DNA of 64,000 bases. Source: JAGRKR01 sp041397725. GTDB taxonomy: Bacteria; Pseudomonadota; Alphaproteobacteria; Rhizobiales; Hyphomicrobiaceae. This document shows positions 45,288 through 53,495 of this stretch, in pieces; position 1 is the first letter of the stretch, and each line of letters starts with the position of its first letter. The notes under the pieces are model-generated. The model was not told the origin of the DNA. It saw only the letters and a program-made list of their open reading frames with translations, and did not search any database. The stretch spans positions 272,217-336,216 of the forward strand of contig JAWKVZ010000006.1 of the NCBI GenBank assembly GCA_041397725.1, read 5' to 3'. Made by a program: the position numbers and the translations under genes.

Positions 45288-45329
45288 AGTAGAGTTTCGC
45301 ATCGTGCAACAATCACTGACCCTGATCAA
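45288..45329 (-). promoter_or_regulatory. FNR/FixK-type box and -10 of the torD-fdh operon
   Basis: Minus strand: TTGATCAGGGTCAG (complement of 45316-45329) matches TTGAT-N4-(A/G)TCAA at 9 of 10 positions. A -10-like TCTACT (complement of 45288-45293) predicts a start near 45281, placing the box centre at -41.5, the class II position for FNR/FixK activators. The leader would be about 68 bases. Confidence 0.65.
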
Positions 45330-45448
45330 GGTCGACGGTCATCGTCTTTGGGATTATTGACCTGAGCCTGTCTCACAAGCTCGTGAGATCGAGCACCGCG
45401 GCCAACGCCAGGGGTTGAGTACACGTCCCACATGATGCGGTGTTCTTG

Positions 45449-45501
45449 CGCTCACGGGCCATGGGCCCTCCGCGAGGGCGGCGCTTGCGCCGGGTCGCCT
45501 T
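45449..45501 (+). repeat. Two-hairpin repeat, copy 1
   Basis: First hairpin GGGCC-ATG-GGCCC inside CGCTCACG...CTCCGCG, then a second hairpin CGGCG-CTTG-CGCCG ending GGTCGCCTT. The last 34 bases match copy 2 (63933-63966) at 32 positions, and the first stem differs from copy 2 by compensating changes. Confidence 0.75.
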
Positions 45502-45566
45502 CGGCAGCGGAGGTGATCAAACCAACTCCATCCGACGTTATCGGCACCGTCTGCCCGCCCCGACGC

Positions 45567-45596
45567 TTGATTTTTCCCGTGATGCCTGCGCATTCT
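45567..45596 (+). promoter_or_regulatory. Promoter of infA
   Basis: TTGATT (45567-45572) followed after 18 bases by CATTCT (45591-45596). The predicted start is near 45603, with AGAGAGG just before the infA ATG at 45623. Confidence 0.5.
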
Positions 45597-45622
45597 CCGG
45601 CAGATTTCTCTAGAGAGGCGCA

Positions 45623-45841
45623 ATGGCGAAAGAAGAGCTGCTTGAGTTTCCCGGCGTAGTTTCGGAGCTGCTGCCCAACGCTACCTTCCGGGTCAAGCTC
45701 GAGAATGGCCATGAGATCATGGCCCACACCGCGGGCAGGATGCGCAAGAACCGCATCCGCGTGCTTGCTGGCGACAAGGTTCTCGTCGAGATGACGCCCT
45801 ATGACCTTACCAAAGGCCGGATTACTTACCGCTTCAAGTAA
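45623..45841 (+). CDS. infA: Translation initiation factor IF-1
   Basis: 72 residues, standard length; an OB-fold with 'GVVSELLPNATFRVKLENG' and 'MRKNRIRVLAGDKVLVEMTPYDL'. It binds the A site of the 30S subunit during initiation. AGAGAGG precedes the ATG. Its last 41 bases overlap the start of maf in another frame, implying coupled translation. Confidence 0.98.
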   Translation: MAKEELLEFPGVVSELLPNATFRVKLENGHEIMAHTAGRMRKNRIRVLAGDKVLVEMTPYDLTKGRITYRFK

Positions 45842-46547
45842 GATCGACGGGCCCAAGCGAGAGAGCCTGCGCAAGCTGAGGGCGCGGACCAAGCCGACGG
45901 GCCGGCGAGCAGAGCTGAAGCCGCGACTGGTGCTCGCGTCGGCATCGCCGCGCCGCCTGATCCTGCTTGCCCAGGTGGGCGTCGAGCCTGACGGACTGCG
46001 GCCCACATCGATCGACGAGACTCCCAAGAAGGGCGAGATGCCGCGTGGCCTCGCCCAGCGCCTGGCGCGTGCCAAGTCCGTTGCCGCGCGCGATCAGATA
46101 GCGAATGACAAGGATCTGGCTGACGCCTACGTGCTCGCGGCCGACACCGTCGTCGCCGTGGGCCGCCGCATTCTCGTGAAGCCGACCACGGTCGACGAGG
46201 CGGTCGCTTGCCTCGAGCTGCTGTCCGGCCGCTCGCACCGCGTCCTGACGGCGCTGTGCCTGATCACCCCAGACGATCGCGAGCGCATCAAGGTTGTCGA
46301 TACGCGCGTACGCTTCAAGCGCCTCTCCAAGGGCGAGATCGAGAGCTACATTGCTTCGCGCGAGTGGCGCGGCAAGGCCGGCGGCTACGCCATCCAGGGT
46401 CTCGCCGGGTGCTTCATCCAGAAGCTCAACGGCTCCTACACGAATGTGGTCGGCCTGCCCCTGACCGAGGTCGTCGGCATGTTGCTCGGCGAGGGCTTCC
46501 CCATTCATTTCAATTGGCTGAAGGCGGGCGAGGTCGACCCCTTCTGA
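45801..46547 (+). CDS. Maf-family nucleotide pyrophosphatase
   Basis: 248 residues from the ATG at 45801, which lies within infA; no other good start exists before the conserved 'RLVLASASPRRLILLAQVG' (about 43-61). Maf motifs 'YVLAADTVVAVGRRIL' and 'GYAIQGLAGCFI' follow. Maf proteins hydrolyse non-canonical nucleoside triphosphates such as m5UTP/dTTP. The 40-residue N-terminal extension ahead of the core is unusual and may not be translated if a GTG at the LVLA codon is used. Confidence 0.9.
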   Translation: MTLPKAGLLTASSKIDGPKRESLRKLRARTKPTGRRAELKPRLVLASASPRRLILLAQVGVEPDGLRPTSIDETPKKGEMPRGLAQRLARAKSVAARDQIANDKDLADAYVLAADTVVAVGRRILVKPTTVDEAVACLELLSGRSHRVLTALCLITPDDRERIKVVDTRVRFKRLSKGEIESYIASREWRGKAGGYAIQGLAGCFIQKLNGSYTNVVGLPLTEVVGMLLGEGFPIHFNWLKAGEVDPF

Positions 46548-46663
46548 CGGTTGCCGCCCAGCGTGGCGTATCGCGGGCGCCGACGGGCCGTCGCCAGATG
46601 CGCGCCGCGGCCTCGCGGCAGATCCGCTCAGGTGTCGGCGACAGACGCGAACGAGAGGATAGG

Positions 46664-46930
46664 ATGGCGAAGGCGAAACGCCCCCCTGGCGACACCGATA
46701 CCGACGGCTCCGAGGGCCATACGACCGCCGCCTGCCCGATCTGCAGCGCACCGTCCGTCGCGACATTCCGGCCGTTCTGCTCGGGGCGTTGCGCCGACGT
46801 GGACCTCTCACGCTGGCTCAGAGGCGCCTATGCCATTCCCGTGACCGAGGACGACGACGAGGACGGCCTCGACGCAGGAGCCGGAGAAGGCGCTCCGGCC
46901 GGCAGGGCGGAGGACCCTCTCAAGCATTGA
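46664..46930 (+). CDS. yacG: DNA gyrase inhibitor YacG (zinc protein)
   Basis: 88 residues. Zinc ligands C24, C27, C39 and C43 lie in CPICSAP and FCSGRCADVDLSRWL. YacG inhibits DNA gyrase by binding GyrB. The ATG at 46664 follows GAGAGGA. The infA-maf-yacG order is common in alphaproteobacteria. The C-terminus is acidic. Confidence 0.95.
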   Translation: MAKAKRPPGDTDTDGSEGHTTAACPICSAPSVATFRPFCSGRCADVDLSRWLRGAYAIPVTEDDDEDGLDAGAGEGAPAGRAEDPLKH

Positions 46931-47122
46931 CCGCACCCACGTCGTCCGAGGGGTGCCGGATGCCGCGCAAACCCGCTGGACAGCCCCAGGCCAACTCACT
47001 ATAACTCGCGAGCTTCGCGCCTGCTCGAGGCGCTCACCCCGGATCGATTTTCGGTGCGGCGAGGTGTGTCCGGCAGGTCGCCGGCGAGGCTCCGGCGGGC
47101 ACGAGAGCGCCCGTGCCGGTTT

Positions 47123-47198
47123 GCCCAGGTAGCTCAGTTGGTAGAGCACGTGACTGAAAATCACGGTGTCGGTGGTTCGATTCCGCCCCTGGGCACCA
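47123..47198 (+). tRNA. tRNA-Phe (GAA)
   Basis: 76 bases with the acceptor stem GCCCAGG/CCTGGGC, D arm, anticodon stem CGTGA/TCACG with loop CTGAAAA (anticodon GAA at 47156-47158), T arm GGTTCGATTCC and an encoded CCA. All cloverleaf pairs hold. Confidence 0.98.
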
Positions 47199-47365
47199 CT
47201 TCTTTCCGCATTTTGCACGCACAGCCCCAAGGCTGAACGCTGATCCACGCAGGCGGATGGCGAACGCGACCAATCACGCTCTTGACCCGTCGGCCTGCAC
47301 TGGCGACGCTCGCACGGATGGCCGCAAGGTGCCGCTGGCCACAGACGGGCGAACAGGATCGAAGC

Positions 47366-47791
47366 GTGGACGAAGCACCGGCAGCCGCAGACGTCATCAC
47401 GGCCCTTGGCCTGGAGCCGCATCCGGAGGGTGGGCACTACCGCGAGACCTTTCGCGACTCCTCGCGGCCGGGCCGGGCCGCCTCGACGGCCATCCTCTAT
47501 CTCCTGCAGGCGGGGGAGGTCTCCCACTGGCATCGCGTCGACGCAGCCGAGGTCTGGCATTGGCACGCCGGTGCACCGCTGGAGCTGAGCCAATCCCCGG
47601 CTGCCGGCCACGTCACGCGCCAGCGCCTCGGCGGCAACGTGCTGGCCGGCGAGACGCCGCAAGTCGTCGTCCCTGCGGGGACATGGCAGTCCGCTCGAAG
47701 TTGCGGCGCCTGGACACTCGTCGGCTGTACGGTGGCGCCCGGGTTCGAGTTCACCGGTTTCGAGTTGGCGTCCCCGAATTGGACGCCGTGA
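47366..47791 (+). CDS. DUF985 cupin protein
   Basis: 141 residues from a GTG at 47366 (AGGA 8 bases upstream); the frame is open to 47282 but the upstream part lacks family sequence. The cupin metal set is visible as His54, His56, Glu62 and His65/67 in SHWHRVDAAEVWHWHAG. 'LGLEPHPEGGHYRETFR' is the family start. Possibly a sugar- or small-molecule isomerase; substrate unknown. Confidence 0.88.
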   Translation: MDEAPAAADVITALGLEPHPEGGHYRETFRDSSRPGRAASTAILYLLQAGEVSHWHRVDAAEVWHWHAGAPLELSQSPAAGHVTRQRLGGNVLAGETPQVVVPAGTWQSARSCGAWTLVGCTVAPGFEFTGFELASPNWTP

Positions 47792-47840
47792 CCGCAACGC
47801 GCATCGGGCTCGCTCAGAGACCCGTCCGGAAGGGCCTGGC

Positions 47841-49064
47841 ATGACACACCCGAGCCGAGCCACGCCCCCGACGCCGCCCGGCCCCGTGACGCTGGTTGGC
47901 GCGGAGCTGCTCGTGGCGTCGAGCTTCGCCGCCCTCAGCGGCAAGCGCGTCGGCCTCGTGACCAACCAGACCGGCCTCGCGCACGGTCGTCACCTCGCCG
48001 ACCTCCTGCACGACGCGCCGAACGTCCGCCTCGCGGCTATCCTCGCGCCGGAGCACGGCTTTCGCGGCACGGTCGAAGCAGGCGCGAAGGTGCGCGACGG
48101 CGTCGATCCGCGCACGCGCGCTCCCGTCCACAGCCTCTATGGCGCGACGCGCCGTCCGACGCCCGCCATGCTGGCCGGCCTCGATGTCCTCGTCTTCGAC
48201 ATCCAGGACATCGGCGCGCGCTTCTACACCTACATTTCGACCATGGGTCTGGCGATGCAGGCCGCGGCCCGCGCCCGCTTGCCGTTCGTCGTGCTCGACC
48301 GGCCGAACCCGCTCGGCGGGACCTACGTCTCGGGCTTCGTCTGCGAGCCCGGGCTGACCTCGTTCGTCGGCCAGTATCCAATTCCAATCGTGCACGGAAT
48401 GACCGTCGGCGAGCTCGCGGGCATGATCAAGGCCGAGGGGTGGCTCGACGGGCTCTCTGGCCTCGACCTGTCGGTGATCAAGTGCCAGGGCTGGTCCCGT
48501 GACGCGCGCTGGCCGGCGACGCAGCGCGCGTGGGTGCCCACGAGCCCTAACATTCCGAGCTTCGAGGCGGCACTCGTCTATCCCGGCATCGGCATCGTCG
48601 GCGAGACCGAGGTCAACGAGGGGCGCGGCACGCCGACGCCCTTCTCGCTGGTTGGCGCACCGTGGCTCGACGCACCGCGCATGGTCACCCGCCTCGCCAA
48701 GGCGGGACTGCCCGGCATCGACTTCGAAGCCGTCTCCTACACGCCCCGCTCGATCCCGAATGTGGCGCTGCGCCCGCGCTTCGTGGGGCAGGCCGTCACC
48801 GGCGTGCGCGTCGTCGTGCGCGACGTGGCGCGCTATACGCCGCTCGAGGTCGGCATGCACGTGCTGGCGGCCGTGGCGGCGGAAGCGCGGGCGAAGGGGG
48901 TCGCGCCGCTCATCTCCAATCTCGCCATGTTCCACAAGATCGCCGGCACCAAGCGGCTTCACCGGTTCGTGGACGGCGGAAGCGATGGGCATGCCATGAT
49001 CGAAGCCTGGCAAGGCGAGGTGCGCCGATTCAGCGAGCTGCGCAGCCGCCATCTGCTCTATTGA
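47841..49064 (+). CDS. DUF1343 protein, NamZ-like exo-muramidase
   Basis: 407 residues. Signatures 'VGLVTNQTGLA', 'LAPEHGFRGTVEAG', 'VFDIQDIGARFYTYI', 'VLDRPNPLGG' and 'EGRGTPTPF'-like 'NEGRGTPTPFSLVGAPW' define DUF1343 (GH171). Characterised members (NamZ) release N-acetylmuramic acid from the non-reducing end of muropeptides in recycling. No signal peptide is obvious, which would make this member cytoplasmic. It lies 49 bp after the DUF985 gene. Confidence 0.9.
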   Translation: MTHPSRATPPTPPGPVTLVGAELLVASSFAALSGKRVGLVTNQTGLAHGRHLADLLHDAPNVRLAAILAPEHGFRGTVEAGAKVRDGVDPRTRAPVHSLYGATRRPTPAMLAGLDVLVFDIQDIGARFYTYISTMGLAMQAAARARLPFVVLDRPNPLGGTYVSGFVCEPGLTSFVGQYPIPIVHGMTVGELAGMIKAEGWLDGLSGLDLSVIKCQGWSRDARWPATQRAWVPTSPNIPSFEAALVYPGIGIVGETEVNEGRGTPTPFSLVGAPWLDAPRMVTRLAKAGLPGIDFEAVSYTPRSIPNVALRPRFVGQAVTGVRVVVRDVARYTPLEVGMHVLAAVAAEARAKGVAPLISNLAMFHKIAGTKRLHRFVDGGSDGHAMIEAWQGEVRRFSELRSRHLLY

Positions 49065-49173
49065 GCGGGAATTGATTGGCGTCCTCGCGGGCACGTGAGC
49101 GGGCTTTGCAGCGGCCGTTGGCCAGTCTAGGACTACGTTTGACCGCTCGGCAGATTCGGGGCATTCACGATCC

Positions 49174-50466
49174 ATGGCATCCCTCGCACGACAGCGTGAC
49201 AGGTCGGACCCCAACCTCGGCCTGATGGGGGCGGGCATGGCGGCCATCGCCGCGCTGTTCGTCGTCTCGCCGTACGCCGCCGCCTTTCTGTTGCCGCTGT
49301 TCGCCGCCCTGCCGTTCGCAGGACTGGCGGACCGGCGCGCCAGCGTCACGGCAGCGGGATTGACGCCCCTGCTCGTCGCGCTGGCGCTGCTCGGGCTCTA
49401 TCTGTCGATCAATGCGACGTGGGCCGTGACTCCCTTGAGAGCCGCCGAAAAGGTCGGCCTCTTCGCGCTCTATACGCTGGCGACCATCATCGGCGCGCGG
49501 GCGCTCGCGGCCTCGCACGAGCAGACCCTCGAGCGGTTATCGCGCGTCACGGTCGCCGTCGTCTTCATGGCGCTCGCCTACCTGCTGGTCGAAATTCTCC
49601 TGCACCTGCCGATCAAGCGTCTGCTGGCCACGTTCATTCCGGCATTGAAGCCTTCGGCGAAGCACATCCTCGTCAAGGACGGGTGGGTGATCCACGTAGG
49701 GGCGCACCTGCTCAATCGCAGCGTCGCGGCTTTGACGCTCATGCTCTGGCCGGCGCTGGCGATGCTGGCGCTGCTGCACCCGAAGCGACAGGCGCTGCCG
49801 CTCGCCGTCATTCTGGTCGCCGGCGCGCTGCTGCTGCTCGCCCGCGCCGAGCACGAGACGTCGTTCCTGGCGCTGCTGCTGTCCCTTGTCGTCTTCGCCC
49901 TGTCTTGGATCTCCGTGCAGGCCGGTCGTGCGCTCGTCACGGCAGGCTGGCTGACGGCCACCCTCCTCGTGGTGCCCCTGGCCCTGCTCGCCAAGTCGAA
50001 CGATCTGCATACCGCACGCTGGCTGCCCGATACGGGACGCGCACGCATCATCCTGTGGAGCTACACCGCCGAGCAGGTCCTCAAGAAGCCCGTGCTCGGC
50101 GTCGGCATCGGCTCCACCAAGGAGCTGGACGAGGAACACGCCCCGACCGCCGTGCGTCCGGACGGCTACGCGTATCCCTTGCGTACGGGCCGCCATTCCC
50201 ACAACGTCTTCATGCAGGCTTGGTATGAGCTCGGCGCGATCGGCGCGTTCCTCCTCCTCACAATCGGCCTGCTCATCCTCCGCGAGCTGTCGCGACTGCC
50301 GGAAGCCGCCAAGCCGTACGGCTATGCGCTGTTCACCGCCGCTGCGGTGATCGGCGCCTTCAGTTGGGGCATGTGGCAACCGTGGTTCATGGCCGCCTTC
50401 GGCCTGGCAAGCCTGTTCGGCTGCCTCGCGTTCGCATTGGCCCGGCACCGCTCACCCCAGGCCTGA
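49174..50466 (+). CDS. O-antigen-ligase-like polytopic membrane protein
   Basis: 430 residues with about 10-12 membrane helices and the Wzy_C region (about 280-380) containing 'ILWSYTAEQVLKKPVLGVGIGS' and 'GRHSHNVFMQAWYELG', which holds the conserved His of WaaL/Wzy enzymes. It probably ligates or polymerises a glycan on the periplasmic side. No other glycan genes are nearby except the NamZ-like gene. Function by family only. Confidence 0.85.
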   Translation: MASLARQRDRSDPNLGLMGAGMAAIAALFVVSPYAAAFLLPLFAALPFAGLADRRASVTAAGLTPLLVALALLGLYLSINATWAVTPLRAAEKVGLFALYTLATIIGARALAASHEQTLERLSRVTVAVVFMALAYLLVEILLHLPIKRLLATFIPALKPSAKHILVKDGWVIHVGAHLLNRSVAALTLMLWPALAMLALLHPKRQALPLAVILVAGALLLLARAEHETSFLALLLSLVVFALSWISVQAGRALVTAGWLTATLLVVPLALLAKSNDLHTARWLPDTGRARIILWSYTAEQVLKKPVLGVGIGSTKELDEEHAPTAVRPDGYAYPLRTGRHSHNVFMQAWYELGAIGAFLLLTIGLLILRELSRLPEAAKPYGYALFTAAAVIGAFSWGMWQPWFMAAFGLASLFGCLAFALARHRSPQA

Positions 50467-50489
50467 CGGACGCAGCGTCGCCAGCCGGC

Positions 50490-52049
50490 TCACGGCATCG
50501 GCAACGCCTCGTGCTCGCGCAGAGTCTTGCCGCTGTCTGCACTGACCTCGACGAGCTTGACGCGGAACCCCCACAGACACGCGAGATGCAGGAGCGTGCG
50601 GTCGCACTGGTCCTTCTCCAGCATCACGCCGTTGCGCACGCGATGCGCGACCACCAGCCGCCGTGCACCCGACAGGTCTGCGTCGATGATCTGCAGATCG
50701 GGATCGTTCGCGGACGTGTCGTAATGCGCGGCGAGCGCCCGCCGAACGCGGCGATAGCCGGCCTCGTCGTGAATGGCCTTGACCACGGCCACAGGGGCGC
50801 CGGCGTCGTCGTGGACCTCGAACAGGCGGAACTCGCGCATGACCTTCGGGCTCATGTACTGCAGGATGCAGCTGTCGTCGCGGAACTCGGCCCACGCCGT
50901 CCTGAGCGCCGCCATGGCGTCGCCACTGCCGGCGAGATCGGGGAACCAGTCGCGATCCTCCGCCGTCGGCTCCTCGGCGATGCGCTTGATGTCGCGCATG
51001 ATCGCGAAGCCGAGCGCGTAAGGGTTGAGACCGGAGAAGAAGGACTGATCGAATCGCGGCTGGAACACCACCGACGAATGGCTGTGCAGGAACTCCAGCA
51101 TGGAGCCCTCGCTCAGCAGCCCCTTCTCGTAGAGCCGGTTCATGATCTCGTAGTGGACGAAGGTGGCGCAGCCTTCGTTCATCATCTTGGTCTGGCGCTG
51201 CGGATAGAAATACTGCGCGAGCATGCGAACGATGCGCAGCAGCTCACGCTGCCAGAGCTCGAGCTTCGGCGCGTTCTTCTCGAGGAAATAGAGCAGGTTC
51301 TCCTCGGGCAGCCCGAGCATCTGGTTCTCGCGCTTGCTAGCGGCGTCGCCCGACGTGCCGGGGGGCTCCTCCGCCGGCTGTCGCGGCAGGGTCCGCCAGA
51401 GATCGTTGTAGGTGGCCTCCTCGTGCGCGCGCCGGGCAAGCTCACGGCTGAGCTCGCGCTCCAGGGAGCGGCCCCGGCGATGGGCGGGATAGCGGCTGAC
51501 ACCCTGGTTCATGAGCGCGTGCGCGGCGTCCAGCACCGTCTCCACGGCCTCGACACCGTAGCGCTCCTCGCATTGGGCCACGAAGTTCTTCGCGAACGCG
51601 AGATAGTCGAGGATCGACTCGGCGTCTGTCCACTGGCGGAACAGATAGTTGTTCTTGAAGAAATGGTTGTGGCCGAATGCAGCGTGGGCGATCACAAGGG
51701 TCTGCATCGTCATGGAATTCTCTTCCATGATGTAGCTGATGCAGGGGTTGGAGTTGATGACGATCTCGTAGGCGAGAGCCCGGGCGCCCTTGCGATAGAG
51801 CATGTCCTCGCGGGCGAAGTGCTTGCCGAATGACCAGTGCCGGTACATGTGCGGCATGCCGATGGAGGCGTAGGCGTCGAGCATCTGCTCGGCCGTGATC
51901 ACCTCGATCTGGTTGGGATAGACGTCGAGGCCGAGCTCGCCGATGCCGATCTCCTCGACCGCATCGTAGACTCTCTTGACGAGATCGAAGCTCCACTCCG
52001 CCCCTTCGAAGAGAGGCTTGCTCGATCGCGTCTTGCGGGACTTTGACAT
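50490..52049 (-). CDS. SpoVR family protein
   Basis: 519 residues, beginning 'EWSFDLVKRVYDAVEEIGIGEL' (about 17-38) and with 'HMYRHWSFGKHF', 'VINSNPCISYIMEENS' and 'MMNEGCATFVHYEIMNRLYE' as SpoVR signatures. SpoVR (YcgB) takes part in spore cortex formation in Bacillus and in a stress/stationary-phase response in proteobacteria. It is the last gene of prkA-yeaH-spoVR, 31 bp after yeaH. Confidence 0.95.
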   Translation of the reverse strand: MSKSRKTRSSKPLFEGAEWSFDLVKRVYDAVEEIGIGELGLDVYPNQIEVITAEQMLDAYASIGMPHMYRHWSFGKHFAREDMLYRKGARALAYEIVINSNPCISYIMEENSMTMQTLVIAHAAFGHNHFFKNNYLFRQWTDAESILDYLAFAKNFVAQCEERYGVEAVETVLDAAHALMNQGVSRYPAHRRGRSLERELSRELARRAHEEATYNDLWRTLPRQPAEEPPGTSGDAASKRENQMLGLPEENLLYFLEKNAPKLELWQRELLRIVRMLAQYFYPQRQTKMMNEGCATFVHYEIMNRLYEKGLLSEGSMLEFLHSHSSVVFQPRFDQSFFSGLNPYALGFAIMRDIKRIAEEPTAEDRDWFPDLAGSGDAMAALRTAWAEFRDDSCILQYMSPKVMREFRLFEVHDDAGAPVAVVKAIHDEAGYRRVRRALAAHYDTSANDPDLQIIDADLSGARRLVVAHRVRNGVMLEKDQCDRTLLHLACLWGFRVKLVEVSADSGKTLREHEALPMP

Positions 52050-52080
52050 GCCTCAGCTCTGCTCCGCTGCCTGGCCGGAA

Positions 52081-53367
52081 TTAGCGCTCGAGCCTGTTCG
52101 AGGTGGCGAACAGCTCGCGGAACACGGGGTAGATCTCACTGGGCGTCGAGACCTTGCGCATGGCGAACTGGGAGTGCATGCCGTGCAGGTCGCGGTAGCC
52201 CGACCAGACGACGCTCTCCGGCCCGCCGCCGTAGTCCTCGTGGGCAACCTCGATATAGGCGTAGTACTGGCAGAGCGGCAGCACCTGACCGCTGAGCATG
52301 CCGACGCAGCGGTCGGTATCGTCGTCGAAGTTGTGACCGTCGGAGGCCTGCGCCGCGTAGATGTTCCAGTCGGAGACGGGATAGCGGTCCTTGACCACCT
52401 TCAGCATCTCGTCGAAGGCGCTCGAAACGATGGTGCCGCCGGTCTCGGTGCCACGGAAGAAGGTCTCCTCGTCCACCTCGCTCGCCTGCGTGGTGTGACG
52501 GATGAAAACGACGTCGACCTCGCGATAGTGGCGCGTCAGGAAGACGTGGAGCAGCATGAAGAACTGCTTGGCGAGGTCCTTGAGCTCCTGTGTCATGGAT
52601 GCCGAGACGTCCATCAGGCAGAACATGACGGCCTGCGTGGTCGGCTTGGGGACGCGCTCGAATCGGTTGTACTGGAGATCGAGCGGATCGACGTAGGCGA
52701 CGCGGCGGCGCAGCATCCTGAGATGGCGCAGGCGCCCAGCCAGCTCCTCCAAGCGCTTGGGATCGAACGCAGGGTCCTTCTCCGCCTCGGCAAACTCCGC
52801 CTCCAGACGGGCGATCTCCGCCGTGCTCGGCCGCCGCAGCGCGATGCGCCGGGCCAGACTGTTGCGCATGGTGCGCAGGCGATTGAGCTTGGCGGGTGGG
52901 CCGTCGGTCGTGTAGCCGGCACGCGCCATCAAGGGCGTGCGCATGCTCTTCAGCTTCGCCTTGACGAGGTTCGGCAGCGCCAGATCCTCGAAGAACAGAT
53001 CGAGGAATTCCTCGCGCGTCAGCTCGAAGACGAAATCATCCTCACCCGAGCCGTCCGGACTGCCTTTGGAGCCCCTGCCGCCACCACCGCTTTCCGGCTT
53101 GCGGATCACGTCGCCGACGGCGAAGTCCTGGTTGCCCGGCAGCACGAAATCGCGCGTGCCGGTCTGCCGGCTCAGCCCGAACGACGGCTCCCTGAGACTC
53201 TTCGAGCGGATCCGCACCTCGGCGCCGCCCTCGACCTCGGTCACCTTGCGTTTGCGGACCGCCTCGCGCACCGCCTCGCGAATCTCCGCCTTGGCGCGGC
53301 GCATGAAGCGTTGGCGGTTGCCGAGGCTCTTGGACTTCGGGTTCAGACGGCGGTCGACGACGTGCAT
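52081..53367 (-). CDS. YeaH/YhbH family (DUF444) VWA protein
   Basis: 428 residues from the ATG at 53367; a GTG at 53382 directly abuts AGGA, so the family start MHVVDRRLNPKSKS is preferred even though its own ribosome site is distant. A VWA domain has the metal motif DVSAS in 'FCLMDVSASMTQE' (about 255-268). It is the usual partner of PrkA and SpoVR, with no known activity of its own. Confidence 0.93.
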   Translation of the reverse strand: MHVVDRRLNPKSKSLGNRQRFMRRAKAEIREAVREAVRKRKVTEVEGGAEVRIRSKSLREPSFGLSRQTGTRDFVLPGNQDFAVGDVIRKPESGGGGRGSKGSPDGSGEDDFVFELTREEFLDLFFEDLALPNLVKAKLKSMRTPLMARAGYTTDGPPAKLNRLRTMRNSLARRIALRRPSTAEIARLEAEFAEAEKDPAFDPKRLEELAGRLRHLRMLRRRVAYVDPLDLQYNRFERVPKPTTQAVMFCLMDVSASMTQELKDLAKQFFMLLHVFLTRHYREVDVVFIRHTTQASEVDEETFFRGTETGGTIVSSAFDEMLKVVKDRYPVSDWNIYAAQASDGHNFDDDTDRCVGMLSGQVLPLCQYYAYIEVAHEDYGGGPESVVWSGYRDLHGMHSQFAMRKVSTPSEIYPVFRELFATSNRLER

Positions 53368-53495
53368 CGTGCGAATCCACACTCCTGTGCTGGGCGTGCG
53401 CCTTCAGCGACCGGCACCCTGCCGCCTCGCGGCCGGCAGAGGGCAGGATCGCCTCATCCTGCCGCGGGGGACGCCGACGCTGGCGGCGGCCGCCC

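Larger units (their letters stand above)
45214..45622. other. 409-bp divergent region between the FDH operon and infA
   Basis: Contains the FNR/FixK-like promoter of torD (45288-45329), a hairpin TCTCAC/GTGAGA (45371-45388), a two-hairpin repeat element (45449-45501) and the infA promoter (45567-45596). No coding frame is convincing. Confidence 0.6.

Noticed and set aside
45371..45388. TCTCAC/GTGAGA hairpin as an infA or torD terminator
   Set aside because: It lies between divergent promoters, upstream of both genes, so it cannot terminate either; no role assigned.
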